Shown: one piece after another, positions 26,586 through 36,000 of the stretch
Layout: every line of letters starts with the position of its first letter
Numbering within the stretch: position 1 is the stretch's first letter
Source of the DNA: G963669295 sp963669295
GTDB lineage: Bacteria > Bacteroidota > Bacteroidia > Flavobacteriales_D > CALLUQ01
NCBI GenBank assembly: GCA_963669295.1
Contig: OY769938.1
Coordinates: 2,356,001-2,420,000 of the forward strand
Reading direction: 5' to 3'
DNA: 64,000 bases
The notes under the pieces: generated by a model
What the model was told of the DNA's origin: nothing
Databases searched by the model: none
The model's input: the letters and a program-made list of their open reading frames with translations, nothing else
Program-made: the position numbers and the translations under genes

Positions 26586-28181
26586 TTATTGAACCACTAC
26601 TTCTTCTACTTTTATAGCTTGCCCACTGGTTACTTTCACCAGATAAATGCCTTTGGGGTATTGACTAATATCAAGTGTTACCTGCTTTTGATCGGAAGAT
26701 GTCTTTAAAATGAGTTTGCCTAACATGTTAAAAACCTCAACATCATACCTCTGCTGAACTTCTGTGTTCATCGAAAGGGTAAATAATCCATGGTTTGGGT
26801 TGGGAGCAATGTGCAGATTCAAAGTGTTTTCTTGCGCTGGCGGTGCTTGAATATTGATTCCGGTATTAGAGTTAATTCTTCCTTCGTATAACTCAGCATC
26901 ATTTATTTCTCCTGAGAGTAAACAGTCGCTGGAAGCCAGTATGCAAAAGCGTTTCCATGGGGTTTCCCAGGAGCAGTTTCGCAATCTTATTTGAGCAACA
27001 TAAACATAAGGAGCATCTACAATACTGCCATTAAACCGGCCATCCCACAAAAAAATTTGATTGCTATTGATGAGGCCTGAGTGCTCAAAACCTAACTCCC
27101 CCCATCGATTAAAAACTTGCACTTCGTACCAATCAGCGCCAGAAACTTCGGTGTATAGCGATTCAGTACCATTACACATGAAGAAAGGCAAACTTCCAAC
27201 GCCACAGCCTGTATTTATTGCTGGACTGTGAATAAAAATCGGTCGATTAGCCATACCTGCATTACAGTTGTCAATACGGGCATGAAAATCTCCTCCGGGG
27301 AAAGCATGAAACCCATCTTCCAATCGAATCTCCTGTCCTGCTTCAAACAACACATCATCTCCACTATTTACAAAAACAGCTCCTTCAACCCTTTGGGCAT
27401 CAACACTAAAGCCTGCACGAATGAAGTTTTCTACGCTTGTGAGATCTGGAAGGTCGTCTGTATTTTGATACTCCCAATGTGGAGGGCAACAGTCATCAAG
27501 TTCAAGCGACATATTATCGAAATAAATATAATTGGTGCAAGAGGGGAGTGGATCGCCTGCATGCCTGGGCTCGTTTCGCAAGCCAGTAACCATAATGTAC
27601 TGAGGAAGTGGGGAAACGCCAAAAACACTAAAGGGAACAATTACTTGTCGCCAACCCAGGTCGTTAGCATCGTATGGAAATACAAATCGACCTACAGGGA
27701 TTGGGTTGTGCTTTAACCCTTTACACGGAGCTGATTTGTTTTCAAAGAGTTGATCGTCGATGTAGACCTCGATTCCCCAGTTGTCGGAATGTTGGTTGCA
27801 CCGTTGCGATGGAGCGACCCAAAGCGATAACTGATGCACGCCACGAGGCATTGGACCACCAAAGTCATAAACAATACCTTCATCGTCATACATTCCTGCA
27901 AAGTGAGCGCCTGATTGTGCTGTCATAGGTGAACCGCAAGTGAAATGATCTGAAGGATCATAAAACGCAGGGTCATTACTGAACCAGTCAGGGGTGCCTA
28001 ATCTACTCCAACTCCCTAATATCCTGTTAATCTGCCCATTAAAATTTGGAAGTATAGGGCAGTCAACATTGCCATCACAATTTTCTAAGTCACCATTTTG
28101 GATAACATTTTGACCTTGCCCTAGAAAGGGTAACAACACCAATAAACCTGCGTATAAAATTATTAGCCGTTTCATATACAT
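26586..28181 (-). CDS. T9SS-secreted protein with coathanger-like and gliding-type modules
   Basis: A signal peptide leads into a jelly-roll-like domain (about 25-240, NGDLENCDGNVDCP... WGIEVYIDDQLF). A coathanger-like motif (GFHAFPGGDFHARI, about 285-300) follows. Next is a module like CHU_C/type B tails (about 330-400, WYEVQVFNRWGELGFE and YVYVAQIRL), here placed internally. The real end is a type A sorting domain (APNPNHGLFTLSM, YPKGIYLVKVTSGQ). Domain order resembles that of the two genes downstream. A second ATG two codons on (MKRLII) may be the true start. Function is not known; binding to polymers is inferred. Confidence 0.82.
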   Translation of the reverse strand: MYMKRLIILYAGLLVLLPFLGQGQNVIQNGDLENCDGNVDCPILPNFNGQINRILGSWSRLGTPDWFSNDPAFYDPSDHFTCGSPMTAQSGAHFAGMYDDEGIVYDFGGPMPRGVHQLSLWVAPSQRCNQHSDNWGIEVYIDDQLFENKSAPCKGLKHNPIPVGRFVFPYDANDLGWRQVIVPFSVFGVSPLPQYIMVTGLRNEPRHAGDPLPSCTNYIYFDNMSLELDDCCPPHWEYQNTDDLPDLTSVENFIRAGFSVDAQRVEGAVFVNSGDDVLFEAGQEIRLEDGFHAFPGGDFHARIDNCNAGMANRPIFIHSPAINTGCGVGSLPFFMCNGTESLYTEVSGADWYEVQVFNRWGELGFEHSGLINSNQIFLWDGRFNGSIVDAPYVYVAQIRLRNCSWETPWKRFCILASSDCLLSGEINDAELYEGRINSNTGINIQAPPAQENTLNLHIAPNPNHGLFTLSMNTEVQQRYDVEVFNMLGKLILKTSSDQKQVTLDISQYPKGIYLVKVTSGQAIKVEEVVVQ

Positions 28182-28190
28182 AGGTTTTAG

Positions 28191-29927
28191 TTATTTGCTT
28201 TCTTTCAATTCCTTGAGCTCTTTTTTTAGCTGGATGACGTACAAGGTTAACTCTTCAATTTTTTGCATTTGCATTTGCAACATATCGCTCACTTCAATGC
28301 CATTTTGAGCTACCTCTGCTGCTGAGGGAATTTCGGGGAGGTGCTGATGTTGTTCAATGTAGGCTTCTACTTCATGCAATGGCTTTAAGGCATAATCATC
28401 GCAAAACACATAGTCGGCCCAGTTGTTATTGGTCACCACAACTTCACGACTTACCACCTTGCCATCTACCGATAGAGCAAAATCATCGTGTGCTCCTGAG
28501 GTGATGGTTTGCGAACCAACAATTACTCCGCCATTATTGGTGAGCAACTGGATATGTGTATTGGCATTCTTGGCTTGCAAAATCAAATTGCCAGCGCCAC
28601 CGGTGGTAGTGCTCAATATCACATCGTTGATTTGTACCCCAGGGGCAAAATTGCCAGCCACTGAGGGAACAGCAATGTGGAAAGCAGCACCATTATCATT
28701 TGAGGCTTCAATGGCAGGCTCTAGTGAAGCACCATCCATACGTACTTCCAACTTGGAATCAGGGTTGCTAAGTCCAATGCCTACACGCCCGGTGCCACCG
28801 TCGTTCATAATCGTGTTGTACTGACCCCCGCATGTGTTTGATTGAATATGTAAGTCGTTATCGGTAGCGAAGAGCTCATAGGCCTGTGTGGTTGTGCAAC
28901 CAGGAGGTAACACACCTGGAGCGGTCAAAAACAAGGAGTTAGCACCTACCTCTACATATCCTTCTGCCAGTAAGTTATTGGCACGAATATTACCTTCTAC
29001 CTCAAATCGCTCCGAAGGCGTGGTAGTGCCTATGCCCACCGGGCTTGAATTGTAGTACAAACGACTGCCATTGTGCTCCCAATAAGTAAAAGCAGCAGTG
29101 GTTTGTACCGTGCCATCGGGAAAGCGATAGCCACCATTGGTAGATTCAATACGTCCGGCTACAGTTAACCTGCTGCCTCCCGGAATCGGATTTACGCCAA
29201 CCCCAACACGTCCCTGAAGGTCTATTGCCATACGGGTAAGACTGTTCAAATCGTCATTCCCGGCATTTGAAATTTTAAACATTTGATCGGAGGCACTGTG
29301 CCCCACGGCCCATCGAGTAGGGTCAGGACCAAAACCACGAAACTGAATGGCACTGTTTAAAGAAGGATCTTCTGGGGTAATGATCATATCTAAATTCCGA
29401 TTGCTCTGTAAATGCAATGGAGCAATGGGATCGTCTGTGCCCATGCCAATATTACCAGTACCCTTAATTCGCATGCGCTCTCGAGTATCAGTAAAAAATA
29501 GCATGTTACTATTAGTAGTTTCCAGTTTAAGGTCGTCGGTGGTGCCATTTACCGATAGAGAGGCCTTTTCGCAATTGCCGCGAGTGAATTTAAAAACATT
29601 GTTGCCCGAACCTACATCGGAGTGAAGCATGGCTCCCCCGGTAGGGCGATACATAAACAACCGGGGTGGATCGTATATTCCCTGGCATAAATTAAAGCCG
29701 CTGTATCCTAATGCCAAAGAAAGAGTACCATCAGTGCCCAAAAACATGTTCTCTTGATTATTGGTTTTAAACAAAATGCCTTCGTTGTTGGTAGTGCCTA
29801 AAAAATCGCCACTGGCAGCAGCATTACCATTAGTTCTCCACGGCTGATTACCACCACCCTGTGATACAGCCAATTGAGTAACACCTATTAAAAAGGTGGC
29901 CAAAAGAATCTTCTTTCTCGTTTTCAT
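28191..29927 (-). CDS. tail-fibre-like secreted repeat protein with C-terminal coiled coil
   Basis: The signal peptide (1-22) is followed by repeated VGIGT-type motifs (GNIGMGTDDPIAPLHLQS, SPVGIGTTTPSERFEVEG, GRVGIGLSNPDSKLEV), which are seen in tail-fibre and chaperone-of-endosialidase proteins common in Bacteroidota. The last ~60 residues have LHEVEAYIEQHQHLPEIPS, then a long coiled coil (MQKIEELTLYVIQLKKELKE) that should give a trimer. No T9SS tail is present, so the protein may be secreted by another route or assembled with its neighbours. It is the first gene of the four-gene run; the second gene starts nine bases after its stop. Confidence 0.8.
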   Translation of the reverse strand: MKTRKKILLATFLIGVTQLAVSQGGGNQPWRTNGNAAASGDFLGTTNNEGILFKTNNQENMFLGTDGTLSLALGYSGFNLCQGIYDPPRLFMYRPTGGAMLHSDVGSGNNVFKFTRGNCEKASLSVNGTTDDLKLETTNSNMLFFTDTRERMRIKGTGNIGMGTDDPIAPLHLQSNRNLDMIITPEDPSLNSAIQFRGFGPDPTRWAVGHSASDQMFKISNAGNDDLNSLTRMAIDLQGRVGVGVNPIPGGSRLTVAGRIESTNGGYRFPDGTVQTTAAFTYWEHNGSRLYYNSSPVGIGTTTPSERFEVEGNIRANNLLAEGYVEVGANSLFLTAPGVLPPGCTTTQAYELFATDNDLHIQSNTCGGQYNTIMNDGGTGRVGIGLSNPDSKLEVRMDGASLEPAIEASNDNGAAFHIAVPSVAGNFAPGVQINDVILSTTTGGAGNLILQAKNANTHIQLLTNNGGVIVGSQTITSGAHDDFALSVDGKVVSREVVVTNNNWADYVFCDDYALKPLHEVEAYIEQHQHLPEIPSAAEVAQNGIEVSDMLQMQMQKIEELTLYVIQLKKELKELKESK

Positions 29928-30142
29928 TTTCGTTGATTTATGGTTTATGAGTAATTGCTTTCAACCAATATCATTCTTTAACCCATTGTAAATCAATAGG
30001 CAATTAGAATTCGTTCACGGAAAAAAAGGAAAGCGGGAGAATTCACATTGAATTCGTAGACTACCGAAAAAATTCGGACAACGGGTGTAACTTTTCAAGC
30101 ATTTTCATGTTATATTAAAGAGGGAAAAACTGTTGCAGACAC

Positions 30143-30859
30143 ATGAATGCTATCATTATTGACGACGAAGAAGATTGTCGTGAAGTATTGGATTTATTAT
30201 TAAAAAAACACTGCCCTGAAGTTACGGTGTTGAAAAAGGCAGCTTCGGCACTAAGTGGCATGAACGCTATAATTCAGTACCGGCCACAGTTAGTGTTTCT
30301 AGATATTGAAATGCATAAAGGATCCGGCTTTGAATTGTTAGACAACTTGCCAGAAGTGAAATTTGAAGTGGTTTTTACTACGGCTTATGATCAATATGCG
30401 CTAAAAGCGATTAAATTCAATGCACTCGACTATTTGCTGAAACCCATTGATTACACAGAGTTGAAAGTGGCTGTGAAGAAAGCAAAAAGTAAACTATTGG
30501 GACGGAAAGCAGAAGCGCCACCTCCTATGAATAAAGTAGCAATACCAACTTCAAGCGGGTTGAAACTGATTGAAGTGAAAGATATCCTGCGTTGCGAATC
30601 GAGCAACTCCTACACCTATGTTTTCACAGAAAATGGGGAAAGCACACTTATTTCCAAGTCGTTAAAAGGGTTTGAAGAGATCCTCGTAGGGTTCAATTTT
30701 TTTCGATTGCATCAATCGCACCTTGTAAACTTGCAACATGTTTGTGAGTATTCTACCAACGATGGAGGAACAGTAGTACTTACCGATAAATCGGTTGTGC
30801 CAATCGCTAAAAGAAAGAAAGAGGCTTTTTTAGCGGAATTGAAGAAGTATAGAGTCTAA
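30143..30859 (+). CDS. orphan LytTR-family response regulator
   Basis: A typical 238-residue regulator: receiver domain (1-115) with IIDDEED, phospho-acceptor D54 in FLDIEMHKG, TTAYDQYA and LLKPID. The LytTR domain (about 135-238) has VKDILRCESSNSYTYVF, FFRLHQSHLVNL and IAKRKKEAFL. It is not next to a kinase. Its stop codon abuts the stop of the converging universal stress gene with no spacer. It lies inside the 10-kb block that begins with an orphan kinase, so the two may be a separated pair; the divergent secreted-protein run is its nearest likely target. Confidence 0.92.
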   Translation: MNAIIIDDEEDCREVLDLLLKKHCPEVTVLKKAASALSGMNAIIQYRPQLVFLDIEMHKGSGFELLDNLPEVKFEVVFTTAYDQYALKAIKFNALDYLLKPIDYTELKVAVKKAKSKLLGRKAEAPPPMNKVAIPTSSGLKLIEVKDILRCESSNSYTYVFTENGESTLISKSLKGFEEILVGFNFFRLHQSHLVNLQHVCEYSTNDGGTVVLTDKSVVPIAKRKKEAFLAELKKYRV

Positions 30860-31669
30860 CTAAAAATATCCTACTCCTACCTCCTTCGAGTTCACCATTA
30901 GCACTGGCATTTCTTCTTCGTTGGTAATCAATGCCTGGCCATAAGCATCAAATTGAGGCAGCATACTATCGGTATGGTAGGCCACGGCAATCATATCAGC
31001 ATCTACTTTTTTGCTGTAATCCAACACGTTGTTGTAAAAGGCACCCGATTTTTCGAGCAATACCACCTCAGCAGCGATTTTCTTTTCTTTCAGCTTTTTG
31101 TATACCAGCGTAAGGTGGGTTTTTATTTTCTTGGCTTTGATGGGGTCGGTGTGCTTGGTGCTTACCACGTGCACCTCAGCACCAAATTCATTTGCTAAGC
31201 CAGCTGCCACATGAATTACTTGCAAGCTTTCCTTGGTTAAATCAACGGGCAATACAATGCGTTGAGGACCTTTAACCGGTCCCTTTTTTTGTACCACCAT
31301 AAATGGAATGTTGGAACTGGTGATGACCTTAATGGCAAAACTGCCCATCACCTTTTGCATGCCTTTAGCACCGTGCGTTCCCATAATTACCAACGAAGCT
31401 TTTTCCGCTTTCGCCATTTTACTGATGTCTTCAAAAATATTGCCCTCTTCTATCCTGGTTTCCACTTGCGGATCTCCAGGACCTATGTTGAGGGTTTCCA
31501 TCAACGCATCAAATTTTTGCTGCGCTTCTTCGCTGTGTTTTTTCTTTTTAATGATGTGAAGCAATACTACCCGTGCCCCAACTTGTCGGGCAAGGTGCAA
31601 TGCATGTTGAGTGGCACAATCAGCCACTGGCGAGAAATCATGGGGAACAAGGTAGGTTTTGGTACTCAT
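30860..31669 (-). CDS. tandem universal stress protein (two UspA domains)
   Basis: Two UspA-like domains fill the 269 residues: the first (1-140) opens with YLVPHDFSPVADCA and holds the nucleotide-binding motif GTHGAKG...GSFA near 93-105; the second begins near 150 (RIVLPVDLTKESLQ). The start at MSTKTY is preferred because a TAnnTTTG promoter element lies in the upstream extension. Universal stress proteins bind ATP and are induced by starvation or oxidative stress. The 3' end of this gene is the right copy of the 53-bp direct repeat, which suggests that recombination has used this end. Confidence 0.92.
   Translation of the reverse strand: MSTKTYLVPHDFSPVADCATQHALHLARQVGARVVLLHIIKKKKHSEEAQQKFDALMETLNIGPGDPQVETRIEEGNIFEDISKMAKAEKASLVIMGTHGAKGMQKVMGSFAIKVITSSNIPFMVVQKKGPVKGPQRIVLPVDLTKESLQVIHVAAGLANEFGAEVHVVSTKHTDPIKAKKIKTHLTLVYKKLKEKKIAAEVVLLEKSGAFYNNVLDYSKKVDADMIAVAYHTDSMLPQFDAYGQALITNEEEMPVLMVNSKEVGVGYF
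30861..30913. repeat. 53-bp direct repeat, right copy (3' end of the universal stress gene)
   Basis: Identical to 20913-20965 and in the same orientation. Together the two copies bracket a segment of almost exactly 10.0 kb. Confidence 0.9.
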
Positions 31670-31710
31670 GGATTGTTGGTTTGTAAATTGTTGTGGTTCA
31701 AACGATTGTT

Positions 31711-31718
31711 CAAAAGTA
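31711..31718 (-). promoter_or_regulatory. TAnnTTTG (-7) element of the universal stress gene
   Basis: On the minus strand this reads TACTTTTG, an exact TAnnTTTG match, about 42 bases before the chosen ATG. No well-placed TTG box was seen. Confidence 0.45.
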
Positions 31719-31772
31719 AGCAATTAACGAACATCCCATATCATCAACAAAAGATTAACGGAATGTTCATGC

Positions 31773-31809
31773 AAAAAAATGCCGAAGCCCACTCAAGTGG
31801 GCTTCGGCA
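31773..31809 (-). terminator. rho-independent terminator of the DUF3078 gene
   Basis: A stem of 12-14 bp (TGCCGAAGCCCA with TGGGCTTCGGCA) is followed on the minus strand by seven U residues. It lies 20 bases after the stop of the DUF3078 gene and before the stress gene. Confidence 0.92.
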
Positions 31810-31830
31810 GAAAATTATAGTGATAAAATA

Positions 31831-32790
31831 TTAGTCGAACTTGTAATTGAACCCTATGCCCAATACTTCTTTAAATTGCGTGCGTGGCCCAAAAGAATCG
31901 GCCACCCCATCGCTGTTGGTATCTTCAGCAATATCGATGTCGTCATCGTAAATTACTGTAGCAGTAATAGATGCACTGATCCACTTGTTTACCTTGAGCG
32001 ATAATAAGGTTTCCCAGTTTACATCAATGTTTTGCGGGTTGTTTTGGTAGTTAGAAAAGAGGTCTAAACGGGTTTGTAACGTTACATTTTCCATCACAGT
32101 ACGCTTGTACAACATCCTCATATACCCTCCAAATTCCGAACGAGAAGTGCTTCCATCTCTGGTTTTAACCCCCAAATCGCTGTATTCAGCAGGGTCTACA
32201 CCAAATGCACCAGCATCAGCCAGTGTTTGATCGTTCACAAACGTAAACTTGCTGGTAACAGGAGCAATGAACAGTGAAAACGATTTGCTGGGGTTATAGT
32301 CCATACCAATAGAACCAATCAAATAACCCGGAGCCATGAAATTGGAAATCTTTACACTATCGTTAGGGTAATTGTACCCTGGAGCAAATTGCGTTTTAAA
32401 GTTCAGCAATGCAGCATAATACCAGTCTTTAAAAGCCTTTTTACCATACTTCGAAGTCAATTCAATTTTATCGTCGGTTTTCAACCAGTCGTTGTTATCG
32501 CCTTGTTGCAATACACCATATCCCAACTGTAAGTCATTCTCCCAGGTAGAAGTACCTCGCTTATAGTCGGCAAATAAACTCACCAAATTCGAAAGCGACA
32601 TGGAGCTTTCGCCACCAGCAGCCCAGTTGTTGAGTGATACTTGTGTGAAATTGATGGAAACCAAACCGCCAAAATCCCAACCATCGGTAGTATCGGCACT
32701 TTGGGTTTTTAAAATGTCTTCGCCCTCTGTAACTTGTGCATGGGCAATGGCACAAGTAGCAATCAATAATGCAGTAATCAAATGTTTCAT
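31831..32790 (-). CDS. DUF3078-domain outer-membrane protein
   Basis: A signal peptide (1-18, AHAQ) precedes a 300-residue domain with the features of DUF3078: WDFGGLVSINFTQVSLNNWAAGG near the start, alternating aromatic strands, and FGPRTQFKEVLGIGFNYKFD at the end with a terminal aromatic pair. The family is known only from Bacteroidota and is predicted to be a beta-barrel in the outer membrane; its role is unknown. The gene is divergent from the giant PKD protein and shares its regulatory region with it. Own promoter and terminator are visible, so it is monocistronic. Confidence 0.88.
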   Translation of the reverse strand: MKHLITALLIATCAIAHAQVTEGEDILKTQSADTTDGWDFGGLVSINFTQVSLNNWAAGGESSMSLSNLVSLFADYKRGTSTWENDLQLGYGVLQQGDNNDWLKTDDKIELTSKYGKKAFKDWYYAALLNFKTQFAPGYNYPNDSVKISNFMAPGYLIGSIGMDYNPSKSFSLFIAPVTSKFTFVNDQTLADAGAFGVDPAEYSDLGVKTRDGSTSRSEFGGYMRMLYKRTVMENVTLQTRLDLFSNYQNNPQNIDVNWETLLSLKVNKWISASITATVIYDDDIDIAEDTNSDGVADSFGPRTQFKEVLGIGFNYKFD

Positions 32791-32818
32791 GGAAGTAGTA
32801 TTTGCTAAAAAACGGGTG

Positions 32819-32849
32819 CAAATATCCGAGGTTCTTCCTAAACATCAAA
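32819..32849 (-). promoter_or_regulatory. probable promoter of the DUF3078 gene
   Basis: Minus strand: TTTG, 19 bases, then GATATTTG (one mismatch to TAnnTTTG). Spacing fits the TTG-N17-19-TAnnTTTG promoter. The start codon follows after about 28 bases. Confidence 0.5.
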
Positions 32850-32903
32850 GAAAAACTTGTTAATTACTCGTTAAAGTTGGTGGCCTAAATCTCCCCTTAT
32901 TTA

Positions 32904-32917
32904 TTAGGCATGCCTAA
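32904..32917. promoter_or_regulatory. 14-bp perfect palindrome, possible operator
   Basis: TTAGGCATGCCTAA reads the same on both strands, lies between divergent genes, and resembles DtxR/IdeR-type sites with TTAGG half-sites. No such regulator is in the window. Confidence 0.45.
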
Positions 32918-33045
32918 AAAATTCGCGTTTTCCTAAAAATATCAGATCAGCTAACTGGTTGAACAGCAGTTGTTTTTGGTTGACAGTAGAAAATGGGGTA
33001 ACTTATAATTGCAAGTTAATCAACAAACCCATAATACTAACCAAA

Positions 33046-36000
33046 ATGAAAAAGTTAACGGCCATAGTCGTAGCGCTAGCTATGTGCAGTATCGTTGCTT
33101 TCACCACCGAAGCTCTCGCTCAAAGCCCTGTTCCTGGGCGAACCACCGCACAGGCTGAAAAGCTACTGAAACATTATTTCGTGAAGAAATATTTTATCGA
33201 GGATAAAATGATGTTAATCGATGAATTAACGCATTCGTCGACAAAAACATCGCTTTCCAAAGAAGAAATAAATCTCTATTTATCCGAAAAAATCAGATGG
33301 GCTCGTACTGCCTTCATTACCGATTATGTAAATGGAAAGGTGCATGCCAGCGCATATGATGTTACAAATTATTTTGATCCTTTAATCGCGGAATGGAAGG
33401 AAGAATTACAACAAGGTAAGGCCAAAATCCCTAAAGAACATCAGCATGGTCATGCTAAACAATACAACGGTCCTTGTGTAAATATGGATTTTGAAACCTG
33501 CGATTTTACAGGATGGGATTTGTACCAGGGCACAGTGAATGCCAATCCAATGGAAATGGTAAACCCGGTACTTACTACCCCGGGCACACAACATGTCATT
33601 ACCACAGCTGGTACCGACCCCATTGTAGGTATTTCTACCATCAACCCCAATGGTGGCACTTGCTCCGTAATGCTGGGCGATGGAACCGGCACTGGAGGGG
33701 TAGCAGCCAGTATGACACAAACTTTTTTAGTGAGCAACAACAACGCGGTATTTACTTATAGTTATGCATTGGTACTCGAAGACCCTTCAGGGCATACTAC
33801 GGGAGAAAAACCTTTTTTTAAGGTGAACATGTACGACGAGCAAAACAACATTATTCCTTGTGGCGAGTATTCGGTAATTGCAGGGCCAGTAGGCTCGGGA
33901 GGAGATCCTGATTTTGTGGCATACAATGGTGGGTTTTATCTGCCCTGGCGTACCACCTTTGCTCCATTAGATGGCTATTTGGGCCAAAATGTTACCATCG
34001 AATTTATCATTGGCGACTGCTCGCAATCAGGTCATTATGGCTATGGATATATCGACGCCAATTGTTCGCCACTGCAAGTAATTGCTGCCGATACTATACT
34101 ATGTGGAGGACAGGGTACTACGTTGTATGCCCCTCCTGGTGCGGCTGATTATCTGTGGAGTACTGGCGAAACCACCGAACAAATTTGGGTAACCCAGCCT
34201 GGCACCTACGATGTTACCGTTACCCCGGTTACCGGGGCACAATGTGCCATTACATTAAGCATTACCATACAAGGCTCTCCTGGGGTGCCTACTGCCGACT
34301 TTATTATGGTGCCCAACCCTGCATGCATTAACGATCAGGTGAATTTTACCGACCAGTCGTGGGCCACGCAAGGAGCCTTCATTACCAATTGGGAATGGGA
34401 TTTTGGCGACGGCAATACTTCTACCATTCAATACCCAACACACACATATGCTACAGCAGGTAATTACAATGTGCAACTGGTAGCCACCACCGATGGCGGT
34501 TGTACCGATACAGTGGTATATCCCATTACCATCATCGATGTGCTGGATCCTACCATTACCCCTGCCGGTCCGTTTTGCGATTACGATGCTGTGTTTACCA
34601 TGACAGCTGCAGATGCAGGAGGGGCATGGTCGGCCAGTTGTGGCAATTGCATCAACCTGATTAGTGGCGATTTCGATCCTGCCATTGCAGGAGCAGGCAC
34701 CCACGAAATTATTTACACCATTACCGGTACTTGTGGCGATGCCGATACCGTTAATGTAGTGGTAGAGAGCATTAACATCGACAATGTAACCGTTTCGAAC
34801 CCGCTTTGTTATGGCGATTGCGACGGTAGCATTACCATTGCTGCTACAGGAGCCGATGAATATAGTATTGATGGTGGAGCTACCTGGCAAGCCAGCAATT
34901 TCTTTCAAGTGCTATGCGCTGGCAACTACAGCCTGGTGGTGCGCAATGCCAACGGGTGTACCGCTACTGGCAATGCCAACCTCATCGATCCTGCCCCATT
35001 AAGCATGAGCTTCTCTGCATTTGATGCCTCTTGCTATGGTTATTGCGATGGCTATGCCATTGTAATCCCCAATGGAGGTACCTCTCCGTATTCTTTTGCA
35101 TGGTCGAGCAGTGCCAACAACACGGCCAATGAAAATAACCTTTGTGCAGGCAATTACAGCATTACAATAACCGACGACCATGGTTGTAGCATCGATACCA
35201 ATTATGCGATTAACGAACCACCCCAACTGCTCATTACCAACATCGTTACTACCGACGAGGTTTGTTTTAACGACTGTGCAGGAAGCATCAATATCACTGC
35301 GCCTGGAGCAGTGAATTTCAGCATCGATAACGGCAGCACACTTGCACCCAACAATGTATTTCCTAACCTTTGTGCTGGGGTATACAATATTTATGTGGAA
35401 GATGCTGCGGGCTGCTTTGCTACCGCACAGACCACGATAAACAGCATTGGCGACGTTAGCATTGTGGTGAGCAACGATACTATCGTTTGCTTAGGTGGTG
35501 TGGCCAATATCAATGCCCTGGCTTCGGGAGGGGCAGGAGGGTTTACCTATACCTGGGACAATGGCCTGCCAGCACAAACCAACCATAGTGTTACCCCGGG
35601 AGTAGCTACCACCTATCACGTATTTGCTACCGATGCCAACGGATGTGTAACCGCTACTATACCTGTGGTGGTGGATTATTTTCCTCCACTTAATGTGCAG
35701 GCCTTTAGCGATCAGGCCATTTGTTTTGGCGATGCAGCCAATATCGATGCCCTTGCTGCTGGAGGCAATGGAGGCCCTTATACTTATACCTGGGATAATG
35801 GGCTGGGCAATGGGCAAGCCTTTACCGTGAACCCCACCAGTACCACTACCTATACCGTTACTGCAGCCGACAACTGTGAAACACCTGATGTAACCGACCA
35901 GGTGACCATAACGGTGAATCCTTTGCCAGTAGTTAGCTTTTTGGGCGATAAACTGGAAGGGTGTATGCCGGTAACCACCAACTTTACCAATACCACTGAT

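Noticed and set aside
28191..29927. Prophage origin of the tail-fibre-like gene
   Set aside because: VGIGT repeats and coiled-coil ends are also common in Bacteroidota surface proteins; a signal peptide is present and no other phage genes are near.
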